Positions 43,644-53,727 of a stretch of 64,000 nt of DNA are shown one piece after another. The position numbers and the translations under genes were made by a program. Positions within the stretch are counted from its first letter, which is position 1. Each line of letters begins with the position of its first letter. The DNA comes from an uncultured Eubacteriales bacterium (GTDB lineage Bacteria > Bacillota > Clostridia > Christensenellales > QALW01), in NCBI GenBank assembly GCA_900547955.1, contig URIR01000004.1, positions 1-64,000 of the forward strand, in the 5' to 3' direction. The notes beneath the pieces are model-generated. The model was not told the DNA's origin. It ran no database searches and saw only the letters and a list, made by a program, of their open reading frames with translations.

Positions 43644-43997
43644 GCCTTACCTCTTAGATATTATAATCAATAATCTGCTGCATTGGCATATAAAATATAT
43701 TTTGCTTCAGCTCCTGGCAATTTGATTTTTTTCTGCTCTATTCTCAGTTTGCATATTCTGGCACAGCCTCTTTGACCCGAAAACAGTCAAACTGTACTAA
43801 GCTGAAGCCATAGAATCAAAAGAATTTAATTCACACCCCTGCATGGCATCCGTACGGCATTTATCTAACATGCCGGAAGCCAAAGCAGCGAAACGAAAAC
43901 GCAAATTCAGCATTTATGAGCCGCGCCATATTTTATACGCTAACGCTTTTTATATAGTACTACATTTGCAGCTTTTATGCAATATAATTTACTGTTT
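43644..43997. other. Intergenic region with a diverged repeat (copy F)
   Basis: About 350 bp without a gene. Read on the minus strand, about 43840-43925 has GCGTTTTCGTTTCGCTGC and GCCGTACGG-TGCCA in the same order as copy A of the dispersed repeat. Its AAGC-AAAGCAGCG-AACGCA-ATTCA pattern also matches about 45118-45155. Similarity is partial, so this is a tentative old copy. Confidence 0.45.
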
Positions 43998-44912
43998 TTA
44001 TAGGTAATCTTTCAAGTAATTTATTATTTCCTCAGCATATATGCCGTGAGCGTATTCATTCACATGCCAATCGTCCCAAAAAACCTCCTTGCCCATACTT
44101 ATTTCAGCTTTTACGCGCGCGTTTGTATCAGCAAGAGGTATTTTCCTGCTTTGGGCCGCCCTTTTCACCTGCTCTATATACGTCTCATACTCCCATGCGC
44201 TCCACGGCTCTTTCTGAGCCCCCCGTATAGGAGCGGTTGTATGCATTATTAATACTGCGCCCAAATCATCAGACCGCTCTATAAGGCTAAAAAGAGATGA
44301 GCGGTATTCCTCCGGGCTTTGCCCCGAAAGCCAGTCGTTTATGGTATTGGCCTCGCCTATAATAATTTTAGGCTTATAGACGCATACATATTCCTGCCAA
44401 TAACTCTTTAAATACGCTGATAGAGAGGTACTGCCTATTCCAGAATTTATTACAGCATAATTCCCGGCGTATGCCTCTATCCTATAGATAATATTATCTC
44501 CCAGAATATCCTTAACAATAAGCTCATGCATTCCTGAATTACAGAATAACGGTATTATAACGTACGGCTTTTTCTCATCAAGCACTATATTAAAACACAG
44601 CCTCCCATCCAAATATATTTCGGTTTGTCCAGATTGCAGCCTTCCGCCGATATCTGCGGCCAATATTTGGATGCGAAAAAGCCCGGCTTCACAGAAAAGC
44701 CTGTATACGCCGCTCCGTTTAGGCTCATATTCATCCGCCGAGGAATCCGTCAAGGCATTTATTTTTTCTCTTAACCTATTAGCATAGCATGGATAGATAA
44801 AAGGCATAAGGCGTTTTTCTCCGCCCTGAGCAGGAGGCGAAAAATGCCGCTCGCCGTCAACTCCCTGCCCCCAGGTATGAGAGTCCCCCTCCAAAACAAT
44901 CGTACTAATCAT
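43998..44912 (-). CDS. SGNH/GDSL-type esterase-like hydrolase
   Basis: 304 residues from ATG 44912 (SD GAGGTGG). Block I EGDSHTWGQG (catalytic Ser), GIGSTSLSAYL (block II Gly), GEANTINDWL (block III Asn) and DDWHVNEYAHGIYA (Asp-x-x-His) outline an SGNH hydrolase with an inserted beta domain (about 60-130). No signal peptide, so probably cytoplasmic. Substrate unknown; related enzymes deacylate sugars or lipids. Confidence 0.8.
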   Translation of the reverse strand: MISTIVLEGDSHTWGQGVDGERHFSPPAQGGEKRLMPFIYPCYANRLREKINALTDSSADEYEPKRSGVYRLFCEAGLFRIQILAADIGGRLQSGQTEIYLDGRLCFNIVLDEKKPYVIIPLFCNSGMHELIVKDILGDNIIYRIEAYAGNYAVINSGIGSTSLSAYLKSYWQEYVCVYKPKIIIGEANTINDWLSGQSPEEYRSSLFSLIERSDDLGAVLIMHTTAPIRGAQKEPWSAWEYETYIEQVKRAAQSRKIPLADTNARVKAEISMGKEVFWDDWHVNEYAHGIYAEEIINYLKDYL

Positions 44913-44944
44913 GTTCCACCTCAAATATCCTCAATTATAAGAAA

Positions 44945-45160
44945 CTATACGTCTAATAACGGAATAGCTTTTTCAATTCTTTCGTTATCCTCAATGGACA
45001 GGCGTTAAATGCTCCTCAACCGTCCGCCCTGAAAATCTCCGGCTGAGAACCTAAAATCAGAATGATGAAATCCTCATCCTGCAAAACGTTTGAACGACGC
45101 GTACCGCACGTGCCCTAAGCAAAAGCAGCGTTGCCCAACGCAGATTCAATATGCTTTCTG
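44945..45160 (-). repeat. Dispersed repeat, diverged copy D
   Basis: CGTTATCCTCAAT and the GGTTCTCAGCCGGAGATTTTC string (minus strand) match copy C (CGTTATCCTCAAT; GGTTCTTAAGCAAAAATCTCCG), and GTGCGGTACGCG aligns with the CCGTACGG core. The inverted ends are not recognisable. It fills most of the gap between the SGNH gene and ppdK. Confidence 0.5.
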
Positions 45161-45205
45161 ACCGTATAGTTCTTTATAAACTGAGGGTAATTGGAAAATA
45201 AAAAT

Positions 45206-45235
45206 AAAGCCGTGATTTTTCAAATGCACGGCTTT
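45206..45235 (-). terminator. Terminator after ppdK
   Basis: AAAGCCGTG/CACGGCTTT stem with a 12-base loop, then TATTTTTATTTT on the minus strand, 14 bp past the stop. Confidence 0.85.
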
Positions 45236-45248
45236 AAATACTATTAAA

Positions 45249-47885
45249 TTATTTCTTAGCCCGAAGCTCTGCAATCCTAGCCTGAGCAGCGGCAAGACGG
45301 GCAATGGGCACTCTGAAAGGCGAGCAGGAAACATAATTGAGACCCACTTCATAGCAGAATTTAACTGTCGACGGGTCTCCGCCATGCTCTCCACAGATAC
45401 CCAGCTTGATATCGGGGCGAGTCTTGCGGCCAAGCTCTGCGGCCATTTTCACCAGCTTGCCAACACCATGCTGGTCCAGACGCGCAAATGGGTCAAATTC
45501 ATATATCTTCTTGGCATAATAATCATCCAGGAACTTTCCGGCGTCGTCGCGGCTGAAGCCGAAAGTCATCTGAGTAAGGTCGTTAGTACCAAAGGAGAAG
45601 AATTCAGCCTCCTGGGCAATTTCGTCAGCCAGGAGCGCGGCGCGGGGTATCTCAATCATGGTTCCAACCATTATCTTGAGCTGAACACCCTTTTCCTCCA
45701 TAACCTTCTGAGCGGTAGCCATAACTACATCCTTAACATACTTAAGCTCCTTGACTTCACCCACCAGCGGAATCATTATTTCGGGAACTATGGTTTTGCC
45801 CGTAGCCTGCCCCACTTCTATAGCCGCTTCTACAACCGCACGGGTCTGCATTTCGGCAATTTCAGGATAGGTAACCGCCAGGCGGCAGCCGCGGTGTCCA
45901 AGCATGGGGTTGAATTCATGCAGGGAATCAATAGTAGCCTTAAGCTGGTCGTAAGAAAGATTCATCTCCTTAGCCAGAGCTTCAATGTCCTCTTTCTCGG
46001 TAGGCAGGAACTCATGCAGCGGGGGATCCAGGAAACGGATGGTAACCGGACGCTCCTGCATAGCCTCGTATATGCCCATAAAGTCCTTCTTCTGGAAGGG
46101 CAGCAATTTTGCCAGAGCGGCTCTGCGCTGCTCCTCTGTTTTGCTGACTATCATTTCGCGCATGGCGGGAATCCTGTCCTCATCAAAGAACATGTGCTCG
46201 GTACGGCACAGTCCAACGCCCTCAGCGCCAAATTCCACAGCCTTAAGCGCATCGCGGGGAGTATCGGCATTAGTGCGAACCTTCATTGTGCGAATGCTGT
46301 CCGCCCAGCCCATAATAGTTCCGAAATCGCCTGACACGCTGGCGTCAACAGTAGGAATAGCCTCGCCGTAAACATTACCCGTGCTGCCGTCCAGAGAAAT
46401 ATAGTCGCCCTCTTTATATGTCTTGCCGCCTACAGTAAAGGTGCCGGCAGCCTCGTCAATAACGATATCTCCACAGCCCGCTACACAGCAGGTGCCCATT
46501 CCGCGGGCAACAACCGCAGCATGAGAGGTCATGCCTCCGCGAACAGTCAAAATGCCCTGGGAAGCATACATTCCCTCGATATCCTCGGGGCTGGTCTCCA
46601 ATCTTACCAGCACGACTTTATTGCCAGCCTTAGCCGAAGCAATAGCGGCGTCAGCAGTAAAGCAAACCTGGCCGCAGGCAGCTCCGGGGGAAGCAGGCAG
46701 GCCCTTAGTTATAGGCTTAGCCTTTTTAAGAGCGGCAGCCTCAAATTGAGGATGCAATAAAGCGTCAAGCTGCTTGGGGTCGATATTCATAACCGCATCT
46801 TCCTTGCTTATCATGCCTTCGTTTACAAGGTCAACGGCAATCTTAATAGCAGCGGCGGCAGTACGCTTTCCATTACGGGTCTGCAGCATGTAAAGCTTGC
46901 CTTTTTCGATGGTAAACTCCATATCCTGCATATCGCGGTAATGCTTTTCAAGGGTCTCAGCTATCTGAGCAAACTGGTTGTAAACCGCTTCATTCGTATT
47001 CTTAAGCTCGCTTATTGGTTGGGGAGTACGGATACCGGCAACAACGTCCTCGCCCTGAGCGTTCATAAGATATTCGCCGTACAGCTTGCGCTCTCCGGTT
47101 GAAGGGTTACGGGTAAAGGCCACGCCTGTTCCCGAATCGTTGCCCATATTTCCAAATACCATGGCCTGTACGTTTACCGCCGTGCCCCAGTCGCCGGGGA
47201 TATCATTCATACGGCGATAAACAATAGCGCGGGGATTATCCCAGGAACGGAATACCGCCTTAACAGCCTCCAGCATCTGCTCCTTAGGCTCCTGCGGGAA
47301 GGCTTGTCCCTTATTTTCAAGATAAATGGCCTTATATTCTTCACAAATCGCCTTCAAATCCTCAGCAGTAAGGTCGGTATCAAACTTATAGCCCTTCTCC
47401 TGCTTAACTCTGTCCAGAACATGCTCAAACTTCATGCGGTCTATTTCCATAACAACGTCTGAAAACATGGTTATGAATCTGCGGTAGCTGTCATAAGCAA
47501 AACGCTCGTTATTGGTAAGCCTGGCAAGGCCTACAACAGTCTGGTCGTTAAGGCCAAGATTAAGGATGGTATCCATCATGCCCGGCATAGAGGCGCGCGC
47601 GCCCGAACGAACTGACACCAAAAACGGATTGCTTACGTCTCCAAATTTTTTGCCGCATATTTCCTCGGTCTTAGCCAGAGCTTCTTCAATCTGGGCTACG
47701 ATATCGTCAGAAATACGCTTGCCGTCCTCATAATATTTTGTGCAAGCTTCGGTAGTAACCGTAAAGCCCTGAGGCACGGGCAGACCCAGCCCCGTCATTT
47801 CGGCAAGGTTCGCGCCTTTGCCACCCAGGAGATTGCGCATGCTGGCATCTCCCTCGCTGAAAAGGTAAACATACTTTTTACTCAT
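45249..47885 (-). CDS. ppdK: Pyruvate, phosphate dikinase
   Basis: 878 residues from ATG 47885 (SD AGGAGG). N-terminal ATP-grasp domain (GGKGANLAEMTGLGLPVPQGF), the swivelling phosphohistidine domain with GGMTSHAAVVARGMG (catalytic His about 455) and the C-terminal PEP barrel (GTNDLTQMTFGFSRDD; catalytic Cys in CGEHGGDP). It interconverts pyruvate and PEP with ATP, Pi, AMP and PPi, and serves PPi-linked glycolysis in anaerobes. No PDRP regulator is adjacent. Confidence 0.97.
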   Translation of the reverse strand: MSKKYVYLFSEGDASMRNLLGGKGANLAEMTGLGLPVPQGFTVTTEACTKYYEDGKRISDDIVAQIEEALAKTEEICGKKFGDVSNPFLVSVRSGARASMPGMMDTILNLGLNDQTVVGLARLTNNERFAYDSYRRFITMFSDVVMEIDRMKFEHVLDRVKQEKGYKFDTDLTAEDLKAICEEYKAIYLENKGQAFPQEPKEQMLEAVKAVFRSWDNPRAIVYRRMNDIPGDWGTAVNVQAMVFGNMGNDSGTGVAFTRNPSTGERKLYGEYLMNAQGEDVVAGIRTPQPISELKNTNEAVYNQFAQIAETLEKHYRDMQDMEFTIEKGKLYMLQTRNGKRTAAAAIKIAVDLVNEGMISKEDAVMNIDPKQLDALLHPQFEAAALKKAKPITKGLPASPGAACGQVCFTADAAIASAKAGNKVVLVRLETSPEDIEGMYASQGILTVRGGMTSHAAVVARGMGTCCVAGCGDIVIDEAAGTFTVGGKTYKEGDYISLDGSTGNVYGEAIPTVDASVSGDFGTIMGWADSIRTMKVRTNADTPRDALKAVEFGAEGVGLCRTEHMFFDEDRIPAMREMIVSKTEEQRRAALAKLLPFQKKDFMGIYEAMQERPVTIRFLDPPLHEFLPTEKEDIEALAKEMNLSYDQLKATIDSLHEFNPMLGHRGCRLAVTYPEIAEMQTRAVVEAAIEVGQATGKTIVPEIMIPLVGEVKELKYVKDVVMATAQKVMEEKGVQLKIMVGTMIEIPRAALLADEIAQEAEFFSFGTNDLTQMTFGFSRDDAGKFLDDYYAKKIYEFDPFARLDQHGVGKLVKMAAELGRKTRPDIKLGICGEHGGDPSTVKFCYEVGLNYVSCSPFRVPIARLAAAQARIAELRAKK

Positions 47886-48115
47886 CAACGGTATTCCTCC
47901 TAATTAAAATCTAAAAGCAGACAACTGCTTTATGGCGAATTTCATGCCGGCCCCAAAGGTGTGCATACATAAACGGCCGACGCTCCTTTAAGCACCTAAG
48001 GTATAATAATACAATTAACAAAAAAACACAACTATATTTTGCGCCTTTCTGGCTTAAAATAATAATATAATGAATAATATCCTGCAAAATTAATAAAATT
48101 TTTAAATTTACTGCG

Positions 48116-48835
48116 CTATTTAATAAAATATGCCGCGCTTTTAAATTGATGGTCAAAGCACAGCTGTATATGGCGTATAAGAATCAAAAACGCATTGTCA
48201 ACTGTCGCAGGTGCAGCTTCATTTATAAAGCTTTCGCTCTCTGAATAAACGCAGCCCTCAATAAAATCCGCAGTCCCCTTTTCCTGCTTTATCCAGCCTG
48301 CTCCGCTAATCTTGGCGGCGCAACCGTCGCATATTCCGCCCTCTCCAGGCAAAAAGCAATCCGCTGGTTTACCGCATTCAAGGCAATGCTTAAAGTCGGG
48401 CATATAACCGCTGATATTCAAAAGCCGCGCCGAAAAAAGCGCCAGCATGGCCTTGGGAGAATTGCCGCATAGTGCGTAAAGGCACCCCCTCAGCAGCTCA
48501 AACAGCTCAAACTGAGGCTGCTGCGTCCCGGCATAGTTAGCCATCTCCACCATGGCTGACGCCGCGCACATTTTATCAATATCTTCTCTCAAGGGATAAA
48601 AGCTGTTTATTAATGAGCATCCGGTTAAGGCATACCGCCCGCCTCTGTCGCTGAGCACATAGCTGCCGTATGTAAAAAGCTCCGCAGCAAAACGAAGCTT
48701 GGCATTTTGTTTGCGTATTCCTCTGGCGGAAACGCTTATAAGCCCGCAGTCGGGAGTAAGCAGGGTAAGCATGCGGTCTGCGTCCTTATAATCCGCATGT
48801 CTTAAAACTATACCCTCCGTCTTTAATTCGCCCAT
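48116..48835 (-). CDS. recO: DNA repair protein RecO
   Basis: 239 residues. N-terminal OB fold (TEGIVLRHADYKDADRMLTLLT), helical domain and a zinc site CLECGKPADC...CDGC (about 155-180). It loads RecA with RecR during gap repair. Order era-yqzL-recO is conserved in Firmicutes. SD GGAGG. Confidence 0.95.
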   Translation of the reverse strand: MGELKTEGIVLRHADYKDADRMLTLLTPDCGLISVSARGIRKQNAKLRFAAELFTYGSYVLSDRGGRYALTGCSLINSFYPLREDIDKMCAASAMVEMANYAGTQQPQFELFELLRGCLYALCGNSPKAMLALFSARLLNISGYMPDFKHCLECGKPADCFLPGEGGICDGCAAKISGAGWIKQEKGTADFIEGCVYSESESFINEAAPATVDNAFLILIRHIQLCFDHQFKSAAYFIK

Positions 48836-48887
48836 TCTGACTTAATCTTACCTCCGTTAATTATAAAACGGGCGCTTTTGCTCCTGC

Positions 48888-48998
48888 TCAGCCTTTTTTA
48901 TCCTTTCTCTCCCTTAGAGCCGAACGGGTATTAAGATAAAGCGGATCGCCCGTCTTCATAAAAAGCTTCCAAAGCGCCTCATCTAACTTTTTATCCAT
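48888..48998 (-). CDS. yqzL: YqzL family small protein
   Basis: 36 residues (MDKKLDEALWKLFMKTGDPL...), with SD GGAGGGA. The WKLFMKTGDPLYL pattern (W-x-x-F-x-x-TG-x-x-x-x-Y) and the position between era and recO match the YqzL family, a tiny protein of unknown function found throughout Firmicutes. Confidence 0.8.
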   Translation of the reverse strand: MDKKLDEALWKLFMKTGDPLYLNTRSALRERKDKKG

Positions 48999-49088
48999 AG
49001 CTATCCCTCCTTTATTTATATTTTGCGCTATAAATAAAGGAATATGAGTATATAAATTTTGCCAGCGCGCAGTCAGACAATACGGCGA

Positions 49089-49982
49089 TTATTTGCCTGA
49101 ATAGCCCAGCTGCTTTAAAACACTCCTGGAATTACGCCAATCCTTTTGAACCTTTACAAACAATTCAAGATATATCTGGCATTGAAACAGCTCTTCCAAT
49201 TCTGTCCGCGCTTCAGCGCCTATTCTTTTCAGCATAGAGCCATTCTTCCCTATGATTATACCCTTATGCGAATCTCTCTCGCACATAATGTCGGCCAGGA
49301 TATAAATAGTCCCATTAGAGCGCTGCTGCATCTTTTCTATTTCCACTCCCACGCCGTGCGGCACTTCCTCCTTAAGCAGCATAAGCATTTTTTCCCTTAT
49401 AACCTCGGATACCAGAAATTTTTCAGGATAATCGCTTACTATATCGTCAGGAAAAAACTCTGGTCCTTCAGGCATAGCCTTTATTACCGCCCGCAAAAGA
49501 GAGTCGATGTTTTCGTCCTTAAGCGCGCTCAGCTCGAATACTTCGTCTATTCGCGCGCATTCCAGAGCCTTGGCCTTAAGCGCTTCAACCTGTTCACGCT
49601 CAGCCGCATCTTTTTTATTTATCACTACAAAAACAGGGCATTGCAGCCTTGAAAGCCCCGTAAGCATCTCCCTGTCCAGCGGACCGAAGAATTCGTCGGC
49701 AGCCAGCATAGCTATAACGCAGTCCACTCCGTCAACCGAGCTTTTCTGTTCCTTCATCATATATTCGCCCAGCTTGTTCTTGGGTTTATGTATGCCGGGC
49801 GTATCCAAAAAGACTATTTGATATTCCGGCTTTGTAAGAATCCCCTTGATAAGATTCCGCGTTGTCTGGCTTCTGGGAGTAACTATAGCTATTTTTTGGC
49901 CAAGCAGCCTGTTAAGCAGGGTTGACTTTCCTACGTTCGGCCTACCAATAATAGCGGCAAAACCCGCCTTATGCGCATTCAT
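49089..49982 (-). CDS. era: GTPase Era
   Basis: 297 residues from ATG 49982. G1 GRPNVGKSTLLN, G3 DTPGIHKPKNKLG, G4 NKKDAAE, and a C-terminal KH domain (IIIGKNGSMLKRIGAEAR, about 245-262). It binds the 3' end of 16S rRNA during 30S maturation. Starts 4 bp after the pfkB-family gene, so they are co-transcribed. Confidence 0.97.
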   Translation of the reverse strand: MNAHKAGFAAIIGRPNVGKSTLLNRLLGQKIAIVTPRSQTTRNLIKGILTKPEYQIVFLDTPGIHKPKNKLGEYMMKEQKSSVDGVDCVIAMLAADEFFGPLDREMLTGLSRLQCPVFVVINKKDAAEREQVEALKAKALECARIDEVFELSALKDENIDSLLRAVIKAMPEGPEFFPDDIVSDYPEKFLVSEVIREKMLMLLKEEVPHGVGVEIEKMQQRSNGTIYILADIMCERDSHKGIIIGKNGSMLKRIGAEARTELEELFQCQIYLELFVKVQKDWRNSRSVLKQLGYSGK

Positions 49983-49986
49983 ATTT

Positions 49987-50916
49987 TCAAATCTCCATTT
50001 CCTCAATCTCTACTCTGGGAAGCATATGCTCAAAATCCTCTTTAAGCATAGGAGCAGTGCCCTCGGTAAGCACGCACGCTGTAGCCGCGGCTACTCCCTG
50101 AATAAAAAAGTTCTTCATATCCAGCCCGTCGCTTATGCCCTTAACGCATCCGGCGACCATAGCGTCCCCGGCGCCTACGGTAGATTTTACGCGCACCTGA
50201 ACAGGCGGAGCGTAATACGCCTTTAACCCGTCGGTAATAAGCGCTCCGTTTTTCCCCATTGAAACGCAGACTATATTAATACCCCCGCGCGTCAATTCAA
50301 GAGCCGCATCCAAATGCTCCCTAGGAGTTAAAAGCTCTCTTTTAGCATGAAGGGACAATTCATAGCTGTTAGGCTTTACCAAATACGGCTTAAACTCCAG
50401 CCCGGCCTCAAAGGCTTCTCCGCTCGCGTCCAAAACACATTTGGCCTTAGGGCATTTATTCATAAGCCTAGCGTAATATGAAGGCTCGCAGCCGGGCGGA
50501 AGGCTGCCTGAAAACACAGCCACATCACATTGAGCCGCCCAGCGTTCCACCAAAGCCTCAAGCTGGTCCTTTTTATCCTCTCCGGCAAAACGCCCGCTCT
50601 CGTTAAATTCAGTCATAATGCCGCTCTGGATATCTATGGCTTTTATATTTGTTCGGATTTCCCCGGCAGAATATACAAATTCATAAGGAACGCTTTCCTT
50701 ATCCAGCAATTCAGTTAAAATACCTCCGTTGCTTTGGTAATTAAAGCCCGTTAAAAATGCCTGACCTCCTAAACGAGATAAGGTTACGGCTACATTTACG
50801 CCTTTTCCGCTGGGATTAAGCATACTGTCTACAATCCTGTTATACTGTCCCATAATAATACCGTTGACAGTTATAGTTTTATCTATGCATGGATTGACGC
50901 ATACCGTAAGTATCAT
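49987..50916 (-). CDS. PfkB-family sugar-phosphate kinase (1-phosphofructokinase/LacC type)
   Basis: 309 residues. NPCIDKTI, PSGKGVNVAVTLSRLGG (substrate site) and GAGDAMVAGCVKGI (catalytic Asp and anion hole) place it with FruK/LacC 1-phosphofructokinase and tagatose-6-phosphate kinase. No PTS gene or FruR-type regulator is adjacent, so the substrate is undecided. SD GGAGG. Confidence 0.85.
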   Translation of the reverse strand: MILTVCVNPCIDKTITVNGIIMGQYNRIVDSMLNPSGKGVNVAVTLSRLGGQAFLTGFNYQSNGGILTELLDKESVPYEFVYSAGEIRTNIKAIDIQSGIMTEFNESGRFAGEDKKDQLEALVERWAAQCDVAVFSGSLPPGCEPSYYARLMNKCPKAKCVLDASGEAFEAGLEFKPYLVKPNSYELSLHAKRELLTPREHLDAALELTRGGINIVCVSMGKNGALITDGLKAYYAPPVQVRVKSTVGAGDAMVAGCVKGISDGLDMKNFFIQGVAAATACVLTEGTAPMLKEDFEHMLPRVEIEEMEI

Positions 50917-50957
50917 TTATACAACCTCCGGACCGGACGAACCGCATTTTAATAATA

Positions 50958-52184
50958 TTATTGCTCTTTTTCAGGAAAATAAACAGCCTCGGAAGCGAGG
51001 AGCGAAGGGTTATCGGCTTCCCTATTCAAGCGCGCAGCCGCAATCCCCGTTGCAATTATAAAAAGCAATAATTGCCCCGTTTGAACGTTAAACGCCGTAA
51101 CGTCCAGCATGCCGTGCGCCACAGTATATATCAAGCATCCGGCCACGGCTGAGATTTCCGCGCAGGCTCTTTTCTTTCTTTTAAAGGACGCAAATACCTC
51201 CTTAAGCTGTTCGCCGAACATTATAATCATGGAACCTGTGCCGGCGACGCCAAAATCAAGCAGAAAATTAACAAACAGGTTATGAGCATGCAAATAATTG
51301 CGAGACATAAGGCCATGACCGTATATTCTGAAATAGAAGGGCCCGCCTCCTAAAATAGGTCTCTCTAAAAATCCCTCCAGCGCCACGGTTATTATATCCA
51401 TGCGCTCATACCAATTTTCTTCCACGTTCAGCAGCCTTGGAATGTGCTCAAAATTAAATAAAGCAACCAGAAGTACTGCCGCGCAGCCGCCCGAATAAAT
51501 AACCGCCATTTTATATTTTCTCATGGCCAGCAGCACAATCAGGCCAGCGGCGGCAATGCTTGGAATAGCCGTGCGGCATTGAGTAAAAAGCACGCCCGCC
51601 GCGCAGAAAGTCAACGCGGCCGCGTAAAGCATATTATATTTCTTATCGTATACGTCCACAAACGCCGCTACCGCGGTTATAAGCACTAAGGAAAGCGCGT
51701 TGGCCAGAAGATTCGGATTATGGAAAGTAGCCTCCGGCCTGTAATTCGCCCCTTTAATAAAAAGCTGAATTATTCCTATAAAAACTACGGCTATGCTTAA
51801 TACGCATATGCTCCTGAAGCAAATATGAATCAATTCTCTATCCAAAAAGGAAGCCGCTGTTATATAAACCACCAGCATGGGAAACAGCACGAATACCGTA
51901 CCCGCCAGGCCAAGCCAGTTTCGAGTAAGCAATGAGCCTACAACCCCTACGCCGCAGAAAATGCAGGCATACAAAAAACCCGGAGAACGCAAAAACGCCG
52001 TCCTGGTTTTTTTTCTAATCAAAAATATAATGGCCGTAACGCCGCATACTACTCCAGCTACATAAGCCGTCATAAATATGCTGGCCACGCATATAATTAT
52101 AAGCCTCTGCTCCAAGCCGCGCCGCCAAAACGCCTTAAAAAGCGTTATTATGCCGGCGGAGTTCCCAGCGGGCAATTTTCCCAT
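50958..52184 (-). CDS. O-antigen ligase/polymerase-like membrane protein
   Basis: 408 residues from ATG 52184 (AGGGTGG upstream; ATG at 52205 possible). About eleven transmembrane segments with one larger outside loop (ILGGGPFYFRIYGHGLMSRNYLHAHNLFVNFL); the HAHN motif is typical of the O-antigen ligase (Wzy/WaaL) family. In Gram-positive bacteria such proteins polymerise or attach surface polysaccharides. No other polysaccharide gene is near. Confidence 0.75.
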   Translation of the reverse strand: MGKLPAGNSAGIITLFKAFWRRGLEQRLIIICVASIFMTAYVAGVVCGVTAIIFLIRKKTRTAFLRSPGFLYACIFCGVGVVGSLLTRNWLGLAGTVFVLFPMLVVYITAASFLDRELIHICFRSICVLSIAVVFIGIIQLFIKGANYRPEATFHNPNLLANALSLVLITAVAAFVDVYDKKYNMLYAAALTFCAAGVLFTQCRTAIPSIAAAGLIVLLAMRKYKMAVIYSGGCAAVLLVALFNFEHIPRLLNVEENWYERMDIITVALEGFLERPILGGGPFYFRIYGHGLMSRNYLHAHNLFVNFLLDFGVAGTGSMIIMFGEQLKEVFASFKRKKRACAEISAVAGCLIYTVAHGMLDVTAFNVQTGQLLLFIIATGIAAARLNREADNPSLLASEAVYFPEKEQ

Positions 52185-52305
52185 ATTATCCACCCTAATT
52201 ATCATCTAAAACGCTTCTTAACACGCGCGTTTTTTAATAGTACAAAAAAACAGTCCTCTATACTTGCTTTATTATACCATATGATATAATAAAAGCAACC
52301 AGCCG

Positions 52306-52938
52306 CTAAATTAAATTTATTAATTCTGTAAGTCTGTCTATAACCGTTGAACCGCATTTAACAAGCCTGTCCCTGCTCTGATGCCCTGAAAAATACAGAA
52401 TGCAGCGGCAGTTAATACTCAGCGCCGTCTCATAGTCATGCAGAGTATCCCCTATCAAAACGCCGTCTTCCCCCTTTAAGCCGCTCGCTTTAATAAAATC
52501 CGCCGCCAGCTTAGCCTTCCCATAAGCATGAATATTATCGGCGCCTATTATATGATAAAAATATGTATCCACACCAAGCGCCTTAGCCTGCCTCAAAAGC
52601 GTTCCCTTTTCAGAAGCGGAAAGCAATATCTGCTTTAATCCTCTGTTCTTAAAACTATCCAATACTTCCCAGGCGCCCCTAGTAAGCGCACACGCCTCTG
52701 AAAGCCCGGCGTATTCTTCAACATATGCAGCGCTCAGTTCCTCAAATGAAAGCTTGGATAAATCAAAACCCACTAATTTATAATATTCCACTACTGGAAA
52801 AGTGAATATATCCATATAGCGCCGGCGGCTTAAACGCTTCATGCCGTATTTATCCAAAACATTATTCATGGCCTCAAGGGAAGCCTCGCTGTCGTCCAGG
52901 AGCGTTCCGTTCCAATCCCATATTATATATTCAGGCAT
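52306..52938 (-). CDS. HAD-superfamily phosphatase (phosphoglycolate phosphatase-like)
   Basis: 210 residues from ATG 52938. Motif I IWDWNGTLLDD (about 5-15), motif II LLSAS, motif III Lys, and motif IV GDTLHDYETA are intact, with a small helical cap (subclass IA). Substrate unknown; phosphoglycolate or PPi-type roles are common. It lies 4 bp after murI. Confidence 0.85.
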   Translation of the reverse strand: MPEYIIWDWNGTLLDDSEASLEAMNNVLDKYGMKRLSRRRYMDIFTFPVVEYYKLVGFDLSKLSFEELSAAYVEEYAGLSEACALTRGAWEVLDSFKNRGLKQILLSASEKGTLLRQAKALGVDTYFYHIIGADNIHAYGKAKLAADFIKASGLKGEDGVLIGDTLHDYETALSINCRCILYFSGHQSRDRLVKCGSTVIDRLTELINLI

Positions 52939-52942
52939 AATT

Positions 52943-53713
52943 TCATCTTCCATAAAACAGCTTGGAATAGGTCTTCATGCTGAATTGGTCGTCGCTTGAG
53001 GAATTTAAAACAACCGCTCCCTTTCCTGCATCGGGTGAACGCTTTATACCTTTTTCCTCCAAAACGCTTTTCAGTCGGTTTACCGTCCCTCTATTGCCGT
53101 CAAAGAGCAAAACATTCTGCCCAAAGGCCTCTTTAATATCCTCTCTGATGAACACATAATGCGTGCATCCCAGCACTATTGCTTCAATGCCCAAATTTCT
53201 ATAGGGAGCCAGGATTTCGCAAAGATAATTATTGAGCTCGTCGCTGCGGCTAAGCACATTATGCTCTATCATTCCCGCCAATTTATTGCACGCCAGATTT
53301 ACAACCCTCTCGCGCGCATTAAAGCGTTCAAGAAGATTATTATATCTCTCCAGCTTAATTGTAGCGGGAGTAGCCATCATAAGCACCTTGCCCTCTACCG
53401 CCGCAAGCGCCGGCTTTATTGCCGGCTCCATTCCTATAACGGGAATATCCACTTCTTTGCGCAACTCGTCTATAACCGCGCTGGTAGCCGTATTGCATGC
53501 TATCACCAGCGCTTTTATATCGTTTGACATAAGATATCCTATGCCGCGCATGGTAAGCTCAAAAATTTCCTCACGGCTTTTTTCGCCATACGGCGCGTTT
53601 GCAGAATCGCCGTAATAAATATAATTTTCTTCAGGCATCAGCGAGCACGCATCCTTAAGCACGCTCAAGCCTCCTACTCCGGAATCGAAAAAACCTATGC
53701 TTTTATTAATCAT
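52943..53713 (-). CDS. murI: Glutamate racemase
   Basis: 256 residues from ATG 53713 (SD AAAGGA). The catalytic cysteines lie in VIACNTATSAVID (about 75) and LGCTHYVFI (about 185); FFDSGVGGLSVL opens the fold. It makes D-glutamate for peptidoglycan. It lies 14 bp downstream of the spoIIP stop in the same operon. Confidence 0.96.
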   Translation of the reverse strand: MINKSIGFFDSGVGGLSVLKDACSLMPEENYIYYGDSANAPYGEKSREEIFELTMRGIGYLMSNDIKALVIACNTATSAVIDELRKEVDIPVIGMEPAIKPALAAVEGKVLMMATPATIKLERYNNLLERFNARERVVNLACNKLAGMIEHNVLSRSDELNNYLCEILAPYRNLGIEAIVLGCTHYVFIREDIKEAFGQNVLLFDGNRGTVNRLKSVLEEKGIKRSPDAGKGAVVLNSSSDDQFSMKTYSKLFYGR

Positions 53714-53727
53714 TTGTATCAGTCCTT

